From Amylibacter sp. IMCC11727 (GTDB taxonomy: Bacteria; Pseudomonadota; Alphaproteobacteria; Rhodobacterales; Rhodobacteraceae): a DNA stretch of 64,000 nucleotides. This document shows, piece after piece, positions 51,263 through 60,556 of the stretch (position 1 is the stretch's first letter; each line of letters starts with the position of its first letter). The stretch is taken from positions 2,238,001 to 2,302,000 of the forward strand of contig NZ_CP122960.1 in NCBI RefSeq assembly GCF_029854195.1, given 5' to 3'. Both the position numbers and the translations under genes were made by a program. The notes under the pieces were generated by a model, which worked only from the letters and a program-made list of their open reading frames with translations, did not search any database and was not told the origin of the DNA.

Positions 51263-51526
51263 TTACATCCGTTCAATGGTGTTTTGGCGTTTGCGTTTTT
51301 CGTGGTTCGCCGCTCGCCGCGCTGCTTTCTTCTGGCGCTTGAATTCTTCAAATTCGGCCTGTTCTTCAGGGGACATCATCTGTTGTGGCGCGGCACGGTT
51401 CGCCTGACCACGGTGTTGGTTGCCACCACGCCCGCGCATGGCGTGCATGCCTTTGTTGATACCCGCATTGATGCCTTTGCGCATAAGGATGCGGATGATC
51501 ATATTGATTATCGAATTAGCGTTCAT
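51263..51526 (-). CDS. Small basic protein of unknown function
   Basis: This 87-residue protein is unfamiliar. The N-terminus (MNANSIINMIIRILMRKGINAGINKGMHAMRG) is weakly hydrophobic, and the middle and end are rich in Arg, Lys, Gln and Glu (FEEFKRQKKAARRAANHEKRKRQ), with a likely helix. It may bind nucleic acid or membrane but that is speculation. It lies after the dcd gene, convergent with it, and about 80 bases past the end of scpB. Confidence 0.55.
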   Translation of the reverse strand: MNANSIINMIIRILMRKGINAGINKGMHAMRGRGGNQHRGQANRAAPQQMMSPEEQAEFEEFKRQKKAARRAANHEKRKRQNTIERM

Positions 51527-51606
51527 GTGACTGCTCCTGCGCGTGTTCGCTTTGCCCTTATATAGGTGGTTTGACGCAAAACACCAAACTCGAGCGAAGG
51601 AATTGG

Positions 51607-52278
51607 TTACTCAAACATATCTTCTTGATCGTCTTCGCTGTCATCTTCGGGTGTTTCCAGCACAGCACCTGGAGGCGGGCGATTGTCCAACAGGCCCGCA
51701 TCACGCAGTTCTTTGACGCCTGGCAGATCGCGCGCATTTTCCAGGCCAAAGTGATCTAGGAAGTTTTGCGTCACGATAAAGGTCACGGGACGCCCGGGGG
51801 TCATGCGGCGGCGGCCAAGTTTGATCCAGTCCAGTTCCATCAGCATATCAATGGTGCCAGAGGACACAGACACACCGCGAATTTCTTCGATTTCAGCACG
51901 GGTGACGGGCTGATGATAAGCAATAATGGCGAGTGTTTCTATCCCTGCGCGGGACAGTTTGCGCACCTCAACCTGTTCTTTTTGCATCAAAAAACCGAGG
52001 TCTGGCGCCGTGCGAAACGCCCAGCCATCGCCCACTTTGACAAGGTTCACGCCCCTGCCCTCGTATCGTTTGCGCACATGCACCAATGCCTCGGCCACAT
52101 CTGATCCGTGGGGCATTCGATTTTCGATCTGAACCTTTGATTGTGGCTCTGCCGTTGCGAATAGAATTGCCTCTACCATACGCTCCTGTTCCGCCATCGG
52201 GGGGGCTTCGAACAGGCTTTCTGTGATGGTGGCGGGTTGTTCAATTTTGGTCGTTTCGGTGGTTTGCTCGTCAGACAT
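51607..52278 (-). CDS. scpB: Segregation and condensation protein B
   Basis: ScpB works with ScpA and SMC in chromosome condensation. The 223-residue product has the two winged-helix domains with EQERMVEAILFATAEPQ, AGIETLAIIAYHQPVTRAEIEEIRGVSVSSGTIDMLMELDWIKLGRR. It starts one base after the scpA stop. The tail is acidic and low complexity. Confidence 0.93.
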   Translation of the reverse strand: MSDEQTTETTKIEQPATITESLFEAPPMAEQERMVEAILFATAEPQSKVQIENRMPHGSDVAEALVHVRKRYEGRGVNLVKVGDGWAFRTAPDLGFLMQKEQVEVRKLSRAGIETLAIIAYHQPVTRAEIEEIRGVSVSSGTIDMLMELDWIKLGRRRMTPGRPVTFIVTQNFLDHFGLENARDLPGVKELRDAGLLDNRPPPGAVLETPEDDSEDDQEDMFE

Positions 52279-52279
52279 A

Positions 52280-53080
52280 TCACACCTCTCGTTTGCGCAA
52301 CTGAATTGGCGCGAATGTTTCAGTTTGGCGAATTTCCATGACCCCTGCTTTCACCAACTCAAGCGAAGCCGCGAATGTTGCAGCGGTGGCGGAACGGCGT
52401 TTTTTGGGATCATCCGACCATCCATCAGGCAGAAACTGCGAAAGATCGGCCCAATCCATCGCGTGCCCCATCAGCGTTTTCATACGATCCAGCGCCTGTT
52501 CCATGGTCAAAACGCGATCCCGTTCGTTGAAATGTAAGGGTGCAAAACTGTCTTTGGTTTTCAGTCGCGCATAGGCCTGCATCAAATCCAAAACCGATGC
52601 TTTGTATTGGATTTTCTTTTTCACAGACACGTCTTCTGGGATACCGCGGGCAAAGAAATCGCGGCCTAATTGATCCCGCGCCATCAGGCGCGCCGCAGAG
52701 CGGCGCATGGCTTCTAACCGCTCCAACTGGAACGCCAGATGCGCAGCAAGTTCTTCGCCAGAGGGACCTTCTTCTTCGGGGTCGGCAGGCAACAGCAGGC
52801 GCGACTTCAGGAACGCCAGCCATGCAGCCATGACAAGATAATCCGCCGCCAGTTCAATGCGTAGCTTTTTGGCTTGTTCCACAAAATCCAAATATTGCAT
52901 CGCAAGCTCAAGAACCGAAATCTTGCGCAAATCCACTTTTTGCGTGCGGGCAAGGGTCAACAGCAGATCAAGCGGGCCTTCATAACCTTCCACATCCACA
53001 AGCAGCGCTTCGGATGCGAGGCGTGCCTCGGTTGTTTCAAAATCGTCGGTCTGTGAAACAGACTCGGTGTCTTCAGACAT
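52280..53080 (-). CDS. scpA: Segregation and condensation protein A
   Basis: ScpA is the kleisin subunit of the bacterial condensin. The 266-residue product has the N-terminal LLVDVEGYEGPLDLLLTLARTQKVDLRKISVLELAMQYLDFV motif and a C-terminal winged helix. The last bases overlap the end of nagZ upstream by eight bases, and the stop nearly touches scpB, so translation of the three is coupled. Confidence 0.94.
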   Translation of the reverse strand: MSEDTESVSQTDDFETTEARLASEALLVDVEGYEGPLDLLLTLARTQKVDLRKISVLELAMQYLDFVEQAKKLRIELAADYLVMAAWLAFLKSRLLLPADPEEEGPSGEELAAHLAFQLERLEAMRRSAARLMARDQLGRDFFARGIPEDVSVKKKIQYKASVLDLMQAYARLKTKDSFAPLHFNERDRVLTMEQALDRMKTLMGHAMDWADLSQFLPDGWSDDPKKRRSATAATFAASLELVKAGVMEIRQTETFAPIQLRKREV

Positions 53081-54080
53081 TGGCAGCGTCTTTCAAAAGA
53101 GATTTTAGAGTGGCTTCGGCCTGTTCACGATCAAAGGGTTTTGGTGTGATGCGGTGCGACAGTGCGGCAGATGCACGGGTCGCAGCGTGGCCAGTTAATT
53201 CAGGGGTGTTGGCGATAATCGGGTCCATTTCGGCCCGTTCGCCATTGCAGTGCAAGATGATGTCACACCCTGCCTTAAGGGCTTTTTGAGTGCGCTGTTC
53301 AAAAGTGCCATCCAGCGCCTTCATCGACAAATCATCTGTCATTAACAGGCCATCAAACCCAATATCATTTCGAATGGCGCTGATCGCCTTTGAAGACAGG
53401 GTCGCGCAAGCGTCGGGATCAATCGCCGAATAGGTAATGTGAGCGGTCATCGCCATTGGCAGATTATTGAGCCGTTTAAAGGGAACAAAATCAGTGGCTT
53501 GAAGCTCTGCCAACGGTGTGTCGAGGCGGGGCAGATCGTGATGACTGTCCAAGTTGGCACGACCATGGCCCGGAATATGTTTGATAATCGACAGAACCCC
53601 GCCGTCAGCTTGACCTTCAGCCAAAGCGCGGCCATTGGCAGCCACCGTTTCAGGGTCATACCCGTAACAGCGGTTGAGAATGATGTCATGACTGTCTTGC
53701 GTGGCCACATCGAGCATGGGTGTGCAATTCACATCTACACCCACAGAATGCAGATCATCGGCGATCATACGCCCCCGCAAATACATGGCTTTTTGCGCGT
53801 TAGCCCCATGGTTTTGTGCAAAATCCAGCGCTGGTTCCCATTCGCGCCAGTGCGGTGCGCGAAAGCGGGCGACGCGCCCGCCTTCTTGATCGATCAGAAT
53901 TGGCGCGTCACGCCCGACGGCTTCGCGCAGGTCGGATGTCAGCGCGCGCACCTGATCAGGTGTTTCGATATTGCGGGCAAAAATGATAAATCCCCACGGA
54001 TTTGCATCGCGGAAATAGGCGGACTCATCAGAGGTTAAGTGCGGGCCAAGGCAGCCAAATATACACGCCCGCGCGCCCAT
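53073..54080 (-). CDS. nagZ: Beta-N-acetylhexosaminidase NagZ
   Basis: NagZ removes N-acetylglucosamine from recycled muropeptides in the cytoplasm. The 335-residue glycoside hydrolase family 3 enzyme has the signature IIKHIPGHGRANLDSHHDLP, with catalytic residues in FDGLLMTDDLSMKAL. I start at the ATG overlapping the SPOR gene stop (TGATG type). It is the second gene of the SPOR-nagZ-scpA-scpB chain. Confidence 0.94.
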   Translation of the reverse strand: MGARACIFGCLGPHLTSDESAYFRDANPWGFIIFARNIETPDQVRALTSDLREAVGRDAPILIDQEGGRVARFRAPHWREWEPALDFAQNHGANAQKAMYLRGRMIADDLHSVGVDVNCTPMLDVATQDSHDIILNRCYGYDPETVAANGRALAEGQADGGVLSIIKHIPGHGRANLDSHHDLPRLDTPLAELQATDFVPFKRLNNLPMAMTAHITYSAIDPDACATLSSKAISAIRNDIGFDGLLMTDDLSMKALDGTFEQRTQKALKAGCDIILHCNGERAEMDPIIANTPELTGHAATRASAALSHRITPKPFDREQAEATLKSLLKDAANV

Positions 54081-55012
54081 CAGCGAGCCGTCACAGGAAT
54101 GCAGGGCGTGCCAACCGCCAAAAGGGCGGAACACAACGCACGGGATTCATCAAGCGAGTTAAAACCAGCGGCACGCAGGCGGTAAAACTTACGCCCACCC
54201 GATTGGGCGGCAACCACCAAGCGTTTCTTATCTTCCAACAGATGGGAATGCTTTGCCAATAACTTGGCCCATTCAGAATTGGCCAAATCCGCGCTGTCAT
54301 AAGCGCCAAGCTGGATCAAACGCGTGCCGATTGGTACACTGTCCACTGCAGCCACGTTGTTTTGTACAGCTGAATTTGAGGCCGTAGGTTGCACCAATGT
54401 GATTTCAGTCGACAGACCAGCGGGGCGCACTTGCGGGCGCAAAGAGGCAGAAGGGGAAAACTCTGTCCCGCGAATGTTTTCGCGTGGGATGGTGGCCGGG
54501 TCGATATTCGCCAACGCTTCCTGCGCCAGACGCTCAGCCACTTGATCCGCGATTTCAATCGCATCGAGGTCTTCTTCGGATTGGGCCACCTCTGGCTCGG
54601 GATCCGCCACGGATTGCTCCACAGGCTGTGTAGCGACTTGTGTCACTTGTGTAGCAGTGTTGATCGGTTGATCTTCATCGGTCAGCTGCGCAGGTTCTGG
54701 TGCCAAAACAACGGTGTTCGACGGATTGGCAACGCCACCCTCAGACTGAACAGAATTTACCGCCAAGCCCTGATGAGAGGCCTGCGTTCCGCCTGGATCT
54801 TCGGGCGCAACACGCGATGGACCTTCCATCGCGCGGACAATTGGCACATCGTGCGGATCACGCGTTCCTAGATTAACGGTCCAAAAAACAAAGCCTGCGA
54901 TAACCGCGAGCGAGAGCGCCGCAACGCCCCAATTGATCGCTGTTTTCACCACACCAAAGCCGCCGCCAGATGCAGCTGGATTTTCCACGGATTCCGTTTG
55001 TGCTTTCGCCAT
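54080..55012 (-). CDS. SPOR-domain membrane protein
   Basis: This 310-residue protein has one membrane segment at about residues 26-46 (INWGVAALSLAVIAGFVFWTV), a long periplasmic low-complexity region, and a C-terminal SPOR domain from about residue 230 (RLIQLGAYDSADLANSEWAKLL, KFYRLRAAGFNSLDESRALCSALL). SPOR domains bind denuded peptidoglycan at the division site. I start at ATG 55012, preceded by AGAGG. It overlaps nagZ by one base. Confidence 0.85.
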   Translation of the reverse strand: MAKAQTESVENPAASGGGFGVVKTAINWGVAALSLAVIAGFVFWTVNLGTRDPHDVPIVRAMEGPSRVAPEDPGGTQASHQGLAVNSVQSEGGVANPSNTVVLAPEPAQLTDEDQPINTATQVTQVATQPVEQSVADPEPEVAQSEEDLDAIEIADQVAERLAQEALANIDPATIPRENIRGTEFSPSASLRPQVRPAGLSTEITLVQPTASNSAVQNNVAAVDSVPIGTRLIQLGAYDSADLANSEWAKLLAKHSHLLEDKKRLVVAAQSGGRKFYRLRAAGFNSLDESRALCSALLAVGTPCIPVTAR

Positions 55013-55095
55013 CGGGTTTGCCTCTTTATGCGCACACATTATATTGTGTGTCTTTCTGCTCCAACCCCGAAATGTACGGCTTTTGCGCCTTTTTG

Positions 55096-56838
55096 TTACA
55101 TTTCTTCCATCGGGGTTACGCCCAAAATAGCAAGTCCTGTTGATAAAACAACCGAAACAGCCCGAATTTGCGCGATTTTGGCCAAAGACAAATCAGTGTT
55201 GTCTTCTTGCCAGAACCGCAACTGGGGCTCCGCTTTGCCCAGATTGTGCAGCGAATGATACTCCGCCGCCAATTCATAGAGGTAAAACGAAATACGGTGC
55301 GGCTCATTGTGTTTGGCTGCCAGTTCCAAAAGACGTGGCCATTCTGCCAGCTTTTTCGCCAAGGCCAGCTCCGCTGAATGGGCGTTTTGGGACAAATCCG
55401 CTGTGGTTAATGTGGCATCGGTGACATCCACACCCGCAGCAATGGCCTTGCGCATAACGGAATGAATCCGCGCGTTGGCATATTGCACGTAAAACACAGG
55501 GTTTTCCTTGGATTGCTCTAACACTTTGTCAAAATCAAAATCCAAAGGCGCGTCCTGCTTGCGTGTCAGCATATGGAACCGCGTCACATCTGGGCCAACC
55601 TGATCCACTACGTCGCGCAGGGTGATAAACGTCCCTGCCCGTTTGGACATTTTGAACGGCTGGCCGTCTTTGAACAGCTTCACCAATTGCGTCAGCTTGA
55701 TATCGACGGACACTTTACCATCCGAAAGCGCGGAAACCGCCGCCTTCATCCGCTTCACATAACCGCCGTGATCCGCGCCAAAAATATCAATCAGCTCGTC
55801 AAAACCACGAGAGATTTTGTCGTAGTGATACGCGATATCAGGCGCGAAATAGGTCCATGCGCCGTCTGATTTTTTCACTGGCCGATCTACATCATCCCCG
55901 TGTTCAGTGGATTTAAACAGGGTTTGTTCACGCGGCTCCCAATCTTCGGGCTTTTTACCTTTTGGGGGCTCAAGAACACCTTCGTAAATCAGGCCTTTGC
56001 CATCAAGACTTTGGATCGCAGCCTCAATCTGGCCTGTGCCGTAAAGGGATTTTTCAGAGTAGAACACATCCATTTCAATGTTCAACGCAGCTAAATCGGC
56101 GCGGATCAAATCCATCATGGCCTCTGTGGCAAACTCGCGAATATCAGCGAGCCAGAATTGTTCACCCTTGTCGACAAAGGCATCACCAACTTTGTCTTTC
56201 AACGCTTGGCCAACAGGGATCAGGTAATCGCCAGGATAGGTTCCATCTTCAAAAGCAACCTCTTGGCCATGCGCTTCGAGGTAGCGTAGGTAAACAGACC
56301 GCGCCAGCACATCGACCTGTGCACCGCCGTCGTTGATATAATATTCCCGCGTCACATTATAGCCAGCAAAATCCAATAGGCTGGCAAGCGCATCCCCAAA
56401 CACAGCACCCCGTGTGTGGCCCACATGCAAAGGGCCTGTTGGGTTGGCAGACACATATTCAACGTTCACCTTTTTGCCCTGCCCCATGTCAGATCGGCCA
56501 AAATCTGCACCCGCTTTGATTGCAACGGGAACAACCGCAGTCCAACATGACGGATCGAGCGTGAGATTTAGAAAGCCCGGCCCTGCCACATCTGCCGTTT
56601 GAACACGGGCATCAGCCATGAGCTTACTTGCCAAGGCTTCGGCAATAGCGCGCGGGTTCGATTTTGCAGGTTTAGCCAAGACCATCGCCGCATTCGTTGC
56701 CATATCCCCATGCAACGCATCGCGTGGTGGCTCTACAGCCACATTGGTGAAATCGAGGTCTTTCGGCAGCGTGCCTTCGGATTGAAGCGTTTCAAGACTG
56801 TCGAGCACAAGCGTGCGAATGTCGGCAAAGAGGTTCAT
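55096..56838 (-). CDS. argS: Arginine--tRNA ligase
   Basis: ArgRS charges tRNA-Arg. The 580-residue class I synthetase has the N-terminal additional domain, the HIGH-like motif NPTGPLHVGHTRGAV, the KMSKS-like KMSKRAGTFITLRDV, and the C-terminal anticodon-binding helix bundle with YVQYANARIHSVMRKA. The SPOR-nagZ-scpA-scpB genes follow after 83 bases. Confidence 0.97.
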   Translation of the reverse strand: MNLFADIRTLVLDSLETLQSEGTLPKDLDFTNVAVEPPRDALHGDMATNAAMVLAKPAKSNPRAIAEALASKLMADARVQTADVAGPGFLNLTLDPSCWTAVVPVAIKAGADFGRSDMGQGKKVNVEYVSANPTGPLHVGHTRGAVFGDALASLLDFAGYNVTREYYINDGGAQVDVLARSVYLRYLEAHGQEVAFEDGTYPGDYLIPVGQALKDKVGDAFVDKGEQFWLADIREFATEAMMDLIRADLAALNIEMDVFYSEKSLYGTGQIEAAIQSLDGKGLIYEGVLEPPKGKKPEDWEPREQTLFKSTEHGDDVDRPVKKSDGAWTYFAPDIAYHYDKISRGFDELIDIFGADHGGYVKRMKAAVSALSDGKVSVDIKLTQLVKLFKDGQPFKMSKRAGTFITLRDVVDQVGPDVTRFHMLTRKQDAPLDFDFDKVLEQSKENPVFYVQYANARIHSVMRKAIAAGVDVTDATLTTADLSQNAHSAELALAKKLAEWPRLLELAAKHNEPHRISFYLYELAAEYHSLHNLGKAEPQLRFWQEDNTDLSLAKIAQIRAVSVVLSTGLAILGVTPMEEM

Positions 56839-56891
56839 AGTACTTTCCTAGTGATTACAGGCGGTTTAGCACTTTGAACCGAAGGGTCAAC

Positions 56892-58016
56892 TCACCCCGC
56901 TTCTCCATGATACAATTTGAGCGCAAATCTGTCTGTCATCCCTGACACATAATCCGCCACCAACCGTGCGCGGGCGAAATCGTCTTTGCTGGCGTCCCAA
57001 CCTTCGGGCAGTTGATCAGGGTTATCCATGAAACGGTGAAACAGGTTCCGCAGAATATCCGTCATTTCTTCGCGCACTGTGATAACCGAAGGGGCGCGAT
57101 ACATGTTGGCATAAAGAAAGGCGCGGATGGCGTTAAGCCCAGACAAAAGATCATCGGAAAAGGCGATGACCGGGTGGCCTAGGGCGCGGATATCGGCAGC
57201 ACTGTTTGCCCCTGATTTATCGAGCCAAGCGCGGGATTCCGTCAGCACATCTTCGACCATGATGCCAAAGACGCGGCGCAACGCTTCGTGACGACGGCGA
57301 TCTTGGTCGAGGTTTAGATATTTTTTGTCCACTTCGGCAAAGGCGTCCCCGACGAGGGGCAGATGCAAAATATCGTCGATGGTGAAAAGACCCGCCCGCA
57401 GGCCATCATCAAGATCATGGTTGTTGTAGGCAATATCATCAGACAGCGCGGCAACTTGGGCTTCTGCACTGGCATGGGTGTGCAGTTCGAGATCATGTTT
57501 CGCATTGTATTCAGCTAACGCAAAAGGAATGTCGCCTGTGACTGGACCATTGTGTTTTGCAATACCTTCAAGGCAGTCCCACGTCAGGTTAAGGCCATCA
57601 AATTCGGCGTAGTGACGCTCTAAATCAGTAACGATTTTAATGGCTTGAGCATTGTGGTCAAACCCACCGAAAGGCGCCATACATTCATCAAGCGCATCTT
57701 CGCCAGCATGTCCAAAAGGGGTATGCCCCAGATCATGGGCCAAGGCGACGGCTTCGGTCAATTCGACGTTAAGGTTGAGAACCCCTGCAATCGTCCGCGC
57801 CACCTGCCCCACTTCGATGCTGTGGGTTAGCCTCGTGCGAAAATGGTCTGCTTCATGCTCCACAAAAACCTGTGTTTTGTGTTTTAAGCGGCGAAAGGCA
57901 GTGGAGTGGATTATACGATCACGGTCCCGTTGAAAAGCGGAGCGATGAGCGGAATGCCTTTCATCCACCAGACGCCCGCGAGAGTGCGCAGGATCGCTTG
58001 CATAGCGTGCTAACAT
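56892..58016 (-). CDS. Deoxyguanosinetriphosphate triphosphohydrolase-like protein
   Basis: This 374-residue HD-domain enzyme resembles the Dgt family, which splits dNTPs to nucleosides and triphosphate. The metal motif is in RLTHSIEVGQVARTIAG and ALAHDLGHTPFGHAGEDAL. The DIAYNNHDLDDGLRAG block is conserved. The real substrate of the alphaproteobacterial form is not settled. It is upstream of argS by about 53 bases and divergent from erpA. Confidence 0.9.
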   Translation of the reverse strand: MLARYASDPAHSRGRLVDERHSAHRSAFQRDRDRIIHSTAFRRLKHKTQVFVEHEADHFRTRLTHSIEVGQVARTIAGVLNLNVELTEAVALAHDLGHTPFGHAGEDALDECMAPFGGFDHNAQAIKIVTDLERHYAEFDGLNLTWDCLEGIAKHNGPVTGDIPFALAEYNAKHDLELHTHASAEAQVAALSDDIAYNNHDLDDGLRAGLFTIDDILHLPLVGDAFAEVDKKYLNLDQDRRRHEALRRVFGIMVEDVLTESRAWLDKSGANSAADIRALGHPVIAFSDDLLSGLNAIRAFLYANMYRAPSVITVREEMTDILRNLFHRFMDNPDQLPEGWDASKDDFARARLVADYVSGMTDRFALKLYHGEAG

Positions 58017-58112
58017 GGTTGTGTAGCCTCAGATGTGTCTTGTGCCTTGATGCTGCGTTTATCGCCGCCTATATTTGAAGAAACCTTACACCATAGAAAT
58101 GAGTGTTAAAAG

Positions 58113-58448
58113 ATGGACTTATCCCTGCCCCCAACCGTGACCGACCGCGCATTTGCGCAACTGGCCGAGATCAACGGCTCAACCAACAGCGCCCAGTGTT
58201 TGCGCGTGGCCGTTGAAGGCGGCGGGTGTTCTGGGTTTCAGTACGAGATCAAGTTGGAAGACGACGTGGCTGATGATGATCTCGTGTTGGAAAAAGACGG
58301 CCAGAAGGTGCTGGTAGACAGCGTGTCCCTGCCGTTTCTGGCCAATGCGGTGATTGATTATACCCAAGAATTGATCGGGGCGCGGTTCGTGATCGAGAAC
58401 CCAAATGCCACGAGTTCCTGTGGGTGTGGAACCAGCTTTAGCATGTGA
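58113..58448 (+). CDS. erpA: Iron-sulfur cluster insertion protein ErpA
   Basis: This A-type carrier passes Fe-S clusters to target proteins. The 111-residue product has Cys39 in the GGGCSGFQYE motif and the C-terminal Cys103 and Cys105 in SSCGCGTSF. The sequence is closer to ErpA than to IscA, but the two are hard to tell apart. Its transcript is divergent from the dGTPase-like gene. Confidence 0.88.
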   Translation: MDLSLPPTVTDRAFAQLAEINGSTNSAQCLRVAVEGGGCSGFQYEIKLEDDVADDDLVLEKDGQKVLVDSVSLPFLANAVIDYTQELIGARFVIENPNATSSCGCGTSFSM

Positions 58449-58482
58449 TTTGCGATAATGCGTTTGGTGCTGCGGGACTTCT

Positions 58483-58522
58483 TTGGATATTTAGGCCAAG
58501 AAAAAGGCTCAGGGCGGTTATT
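58483..58522 (+). repeat. 40-base interspersed repeat, copy 2
   Basis: This copy matches 35 of 40 positions with 48880-48919 and lies between erpA and xthA. Just after it, TTAACCCGTTAA-like sequence occurs. It is on the same strand as copy 1. Whether it acts as a promoter, terminator or mobile repeat is not known. Confidence 0.6.
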
Positions 58523-58580
58523 AACCCGTTAAGGATTTTCTTATGTTGCGCGGGTAAGCGCGGCGTCCTAGGTAGGTTGC

Positions 58581-59363
58581 ATGAAAATTGCATCGTTTAA
58601 TATCAACGGGATCAAAGCCCGTTTGCCCGCCCTTCTCGCCTGGCTCGAAGAGAGCAAGCCTGATGTGGCCGTTCTTCAAGAGATAAAGTCGGTAGATGAG
58701 AATTTCCCGCGCGAGCCGATTGAAGATCTAGGCTATATCGTTGAAACACATGGGCAAAAATCATTCAATGGTGTAGCGATCTTGTCCAAATTACCGCTCG
58801 AAGACGTATCGCGTGGTTTGCCAGGGGATGATGAAGACGAACAGGCGCGCTGGATCGAAGCCACGGTGATTGGCGACAAGCAGGCCGTGCGGGTGTGCGG
58901 GTTGTATCTGCCAAACGGCAACCCAGCTCCTGGACCAAAGTATGATTACAAACTGGCATGGATGGAACGGCTGCACGCCCGTGCGCAAGAGTTGATGGCA
59001 TCTGAGGAACCCGCGTTGATGGCAGGGGATTACAACGTGATCCCACAGGCCGAAGATTGCTGGGACGTAAAACCTTGGCTCGATGACGCGTTGTTTTTAC
59101 CAGAAAGCCGCCGTGCGTTTGAGCGGGTGAAAAACCTTGGCTTCACCGAAGCGTTTCGGGCGCGCAATCAGGCGCCTATGAATTATACGTTTTGGGATTA
59201 TCAGGCAGGCGCTTGGAACAAGAACAACGGCATTCGGATTGATCACTTTTTGCTGACGCCGCAATGTGCGGACCTGCTCGTTGATTGCCAGATTGATCGG
59301 GACACGCGAGGGCGCGAAAAACCGAGCGATCATGTGCCGATTTGGGTGGAATTGGAAGCTTAA
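58581..59363 (+). CDS. xthA: Exodeoxyribonuclease III
   Basis: ExoIII cuts at abasic sites and degrades DNA 3' ends. The 260-residue product begins MKIASFNINGIKARLPALL, carries the catalytic Glu in LQEIKS, the GDYNVIP motif and ends with the SDHVPIWVEL motif that holds the Asp-His pair. It lies downstream of erpA; a tRNA gene follows on the opposite strand. Confidence 0.95.
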   Translation: MKIASFNINGIKARLPALLAWLEESKPDVAVLQEIKSVDENFPREPIEDLGYIVETHGQKSFNGVAILSKLPLEDVSRGLPGDDEDEQARWIEATVIGDKQAVRVCGLYLPNGNPAPGPKYDYKLAWMERLHARAQELMASEEPALMAGDYNVIPQAEDCWDVKPWLDDALFLPESRRAFERVKNLGFTEAFRARNQAPMNYTFWDYQAGAWNKNNGIRIDHFLLTPQCADLLVDCQIDRDTRGREKPSDHVPIWVELEA

Positions 59364-59468
59364 CCCAATCTGAGAGGCGCTCTCGGTGAGTCTGCTTTGC
59401 AAATTCACCTGCCGCTTGGGGATTGTAGTTGCTGGGGTTCTACGAATTTTCTGGTGAAAAAACGTGGT

Positions 59469-59545
59469 TGGTAGGCCCGGTAGGACTTGAACCTACGACC
59501 AAAGCGTTATGAGCGCTCTGCTCTAACCAACTGAGCTACAGGCCC
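59469..59545 (-). tRNA. tRNA with CAT anticodon (Ile2 or elongator Met)
   Basis: A 77-base minus-strand cloverleaf with encoded CCA. The acceptor stem is GGGCCTG/CGGGCCT with G1-T72 and T6-G67 wobble pairs, the D arm is GCTC/GAGC, and the anticodon loop is CTCATAA. The T arm is GTAGG TTCAAGT CCTAC. It is not the initiator, since the anticodon stem lacks the three G-C pairs. The acceptor resembles tRNA-Ile, so a lysidine-modified Ile2 is possible. Confidence 0.9.
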
Positions 59546-59586
59546 CCAGATCGGTATCCTTGCGATACATTTGGGGCGCTTTGGCG

Positions 59587-60486
59587 TCAAGCGGTTTGGC
59601 GGCTGAGCCTTTGCTCCCGAAAGATAATATAAAGCCCTGCCCCAATCGTGATCGCAATACCAAGCGCCGCAAGGCCATTGGGCAAATCGCGGAACATGAT
59701 GAAACCGATAATCGTGGCAATGGGGATTTCCAGATATTGCATCGGGGCGAGCGTGGCTGAGGGCGCAAAGCGCAAAGACCACGTCATGAACAGATGTGCG
59801 ACCGTGCCAAATGTCCCGATTGCAATCAGCCAGAGCCATTCAGCTTGTGTTGGGGCGACAATTTGCAAAGCCTCAATTTCGGTTCCACTGGTGGCGAGCA
59901 ACATCAGGCCTAGGATGACGGTGGCGATAATCCCTGATTGCGCTTGCAGGTTCATGGCATCCACTTCTTTGGCGACAGAACGCGTTACAAGCATGAAAAG
60001 TGCGAAAACCACAGCAACCACAAGCGGAAGCAGCGCTGGGGCACCCACTTCGGCAAAGCTCGGTTGAACCACAAGCAGAGTGCCAATAAAGCCGATTACA
60101 CAGGCGCCAAGGCGGTGTTTGCCCACTTCTTCATCCAAAAAATATTTGCCCAAAAGCAACATGATGAATGGCATGACAAAAGCGATGGCAACTGCATCTG
60201 CCAGCGGTAAAAACCGTAAAGAGGTAAACATCGCGCCGATCCCGATCATATGCAAAAGCGTGCGCAGCACCATCAGCCAAAACAGGCGGCGCGGCATTTT
60301 AACAGGGATTCCGCTGATCCAAATGATCGGCCACAAAAGCACCATTTGGGCAATGAACCGCACAAACAACAATTGAATCAAAGGGATGGTGTCACCAAGC
60401 AGTTTGGCAATGGCATCCCCCATTGGGGCGAGAATACAAAAGGCTACCATAAAGGCGATGCCGAGGAGTGGGCGATCTTGGGTCAT
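59587..60486 (-). CDS. EamA/DMT-family membrane transporter
   Basis: This 299-residue inner-membrane protein has ten hydrophobic segments in two repeated EamA halves (FMVAFCILAPMGDAIAKLLGD and LPLVVAVVFALFMLVTRSVAKE as starts). Members move drugs, amino acids or other small solutes. No substrate can be inferred. It is divergent from purM and convergent with xthA, with the tRNA in between. Confidence 0.87.
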   Translation of the reverse strand: MTQDRPLLGIAFMVAFCILAPMGDAIAKLLGDTIPLIQLLFVRFIAQMVLLWPIIWISGIPVKMPRRLFWLMVLRTLLHMIGIGAMFTSLRFLPLADAVAIAFVMPFIMLLLGKYFLDEEVGKHRLGACVIGFIGTLLVVQPSFAEVGAPALLPLVVAVVFALFMLVTRSVAKEVDAMNLQAQSGIIATVILGLMLLATSGTEIEALQIVAPTQAEWLWLIAIGTFGTVAHLFMTWSLRFAPSATLAPMQYLEIPIATIIGFIMFRDLPNGLAALGIAITIGAGLYIIFREQRLSRQTA

Positions 60487-60556
60487 TTTGTGACTCTAGG
60501 GTGGTCAATCAGGAGCGCAATGGGATAATGGAAGGCAACAGATTCTGGAGGCGGAT

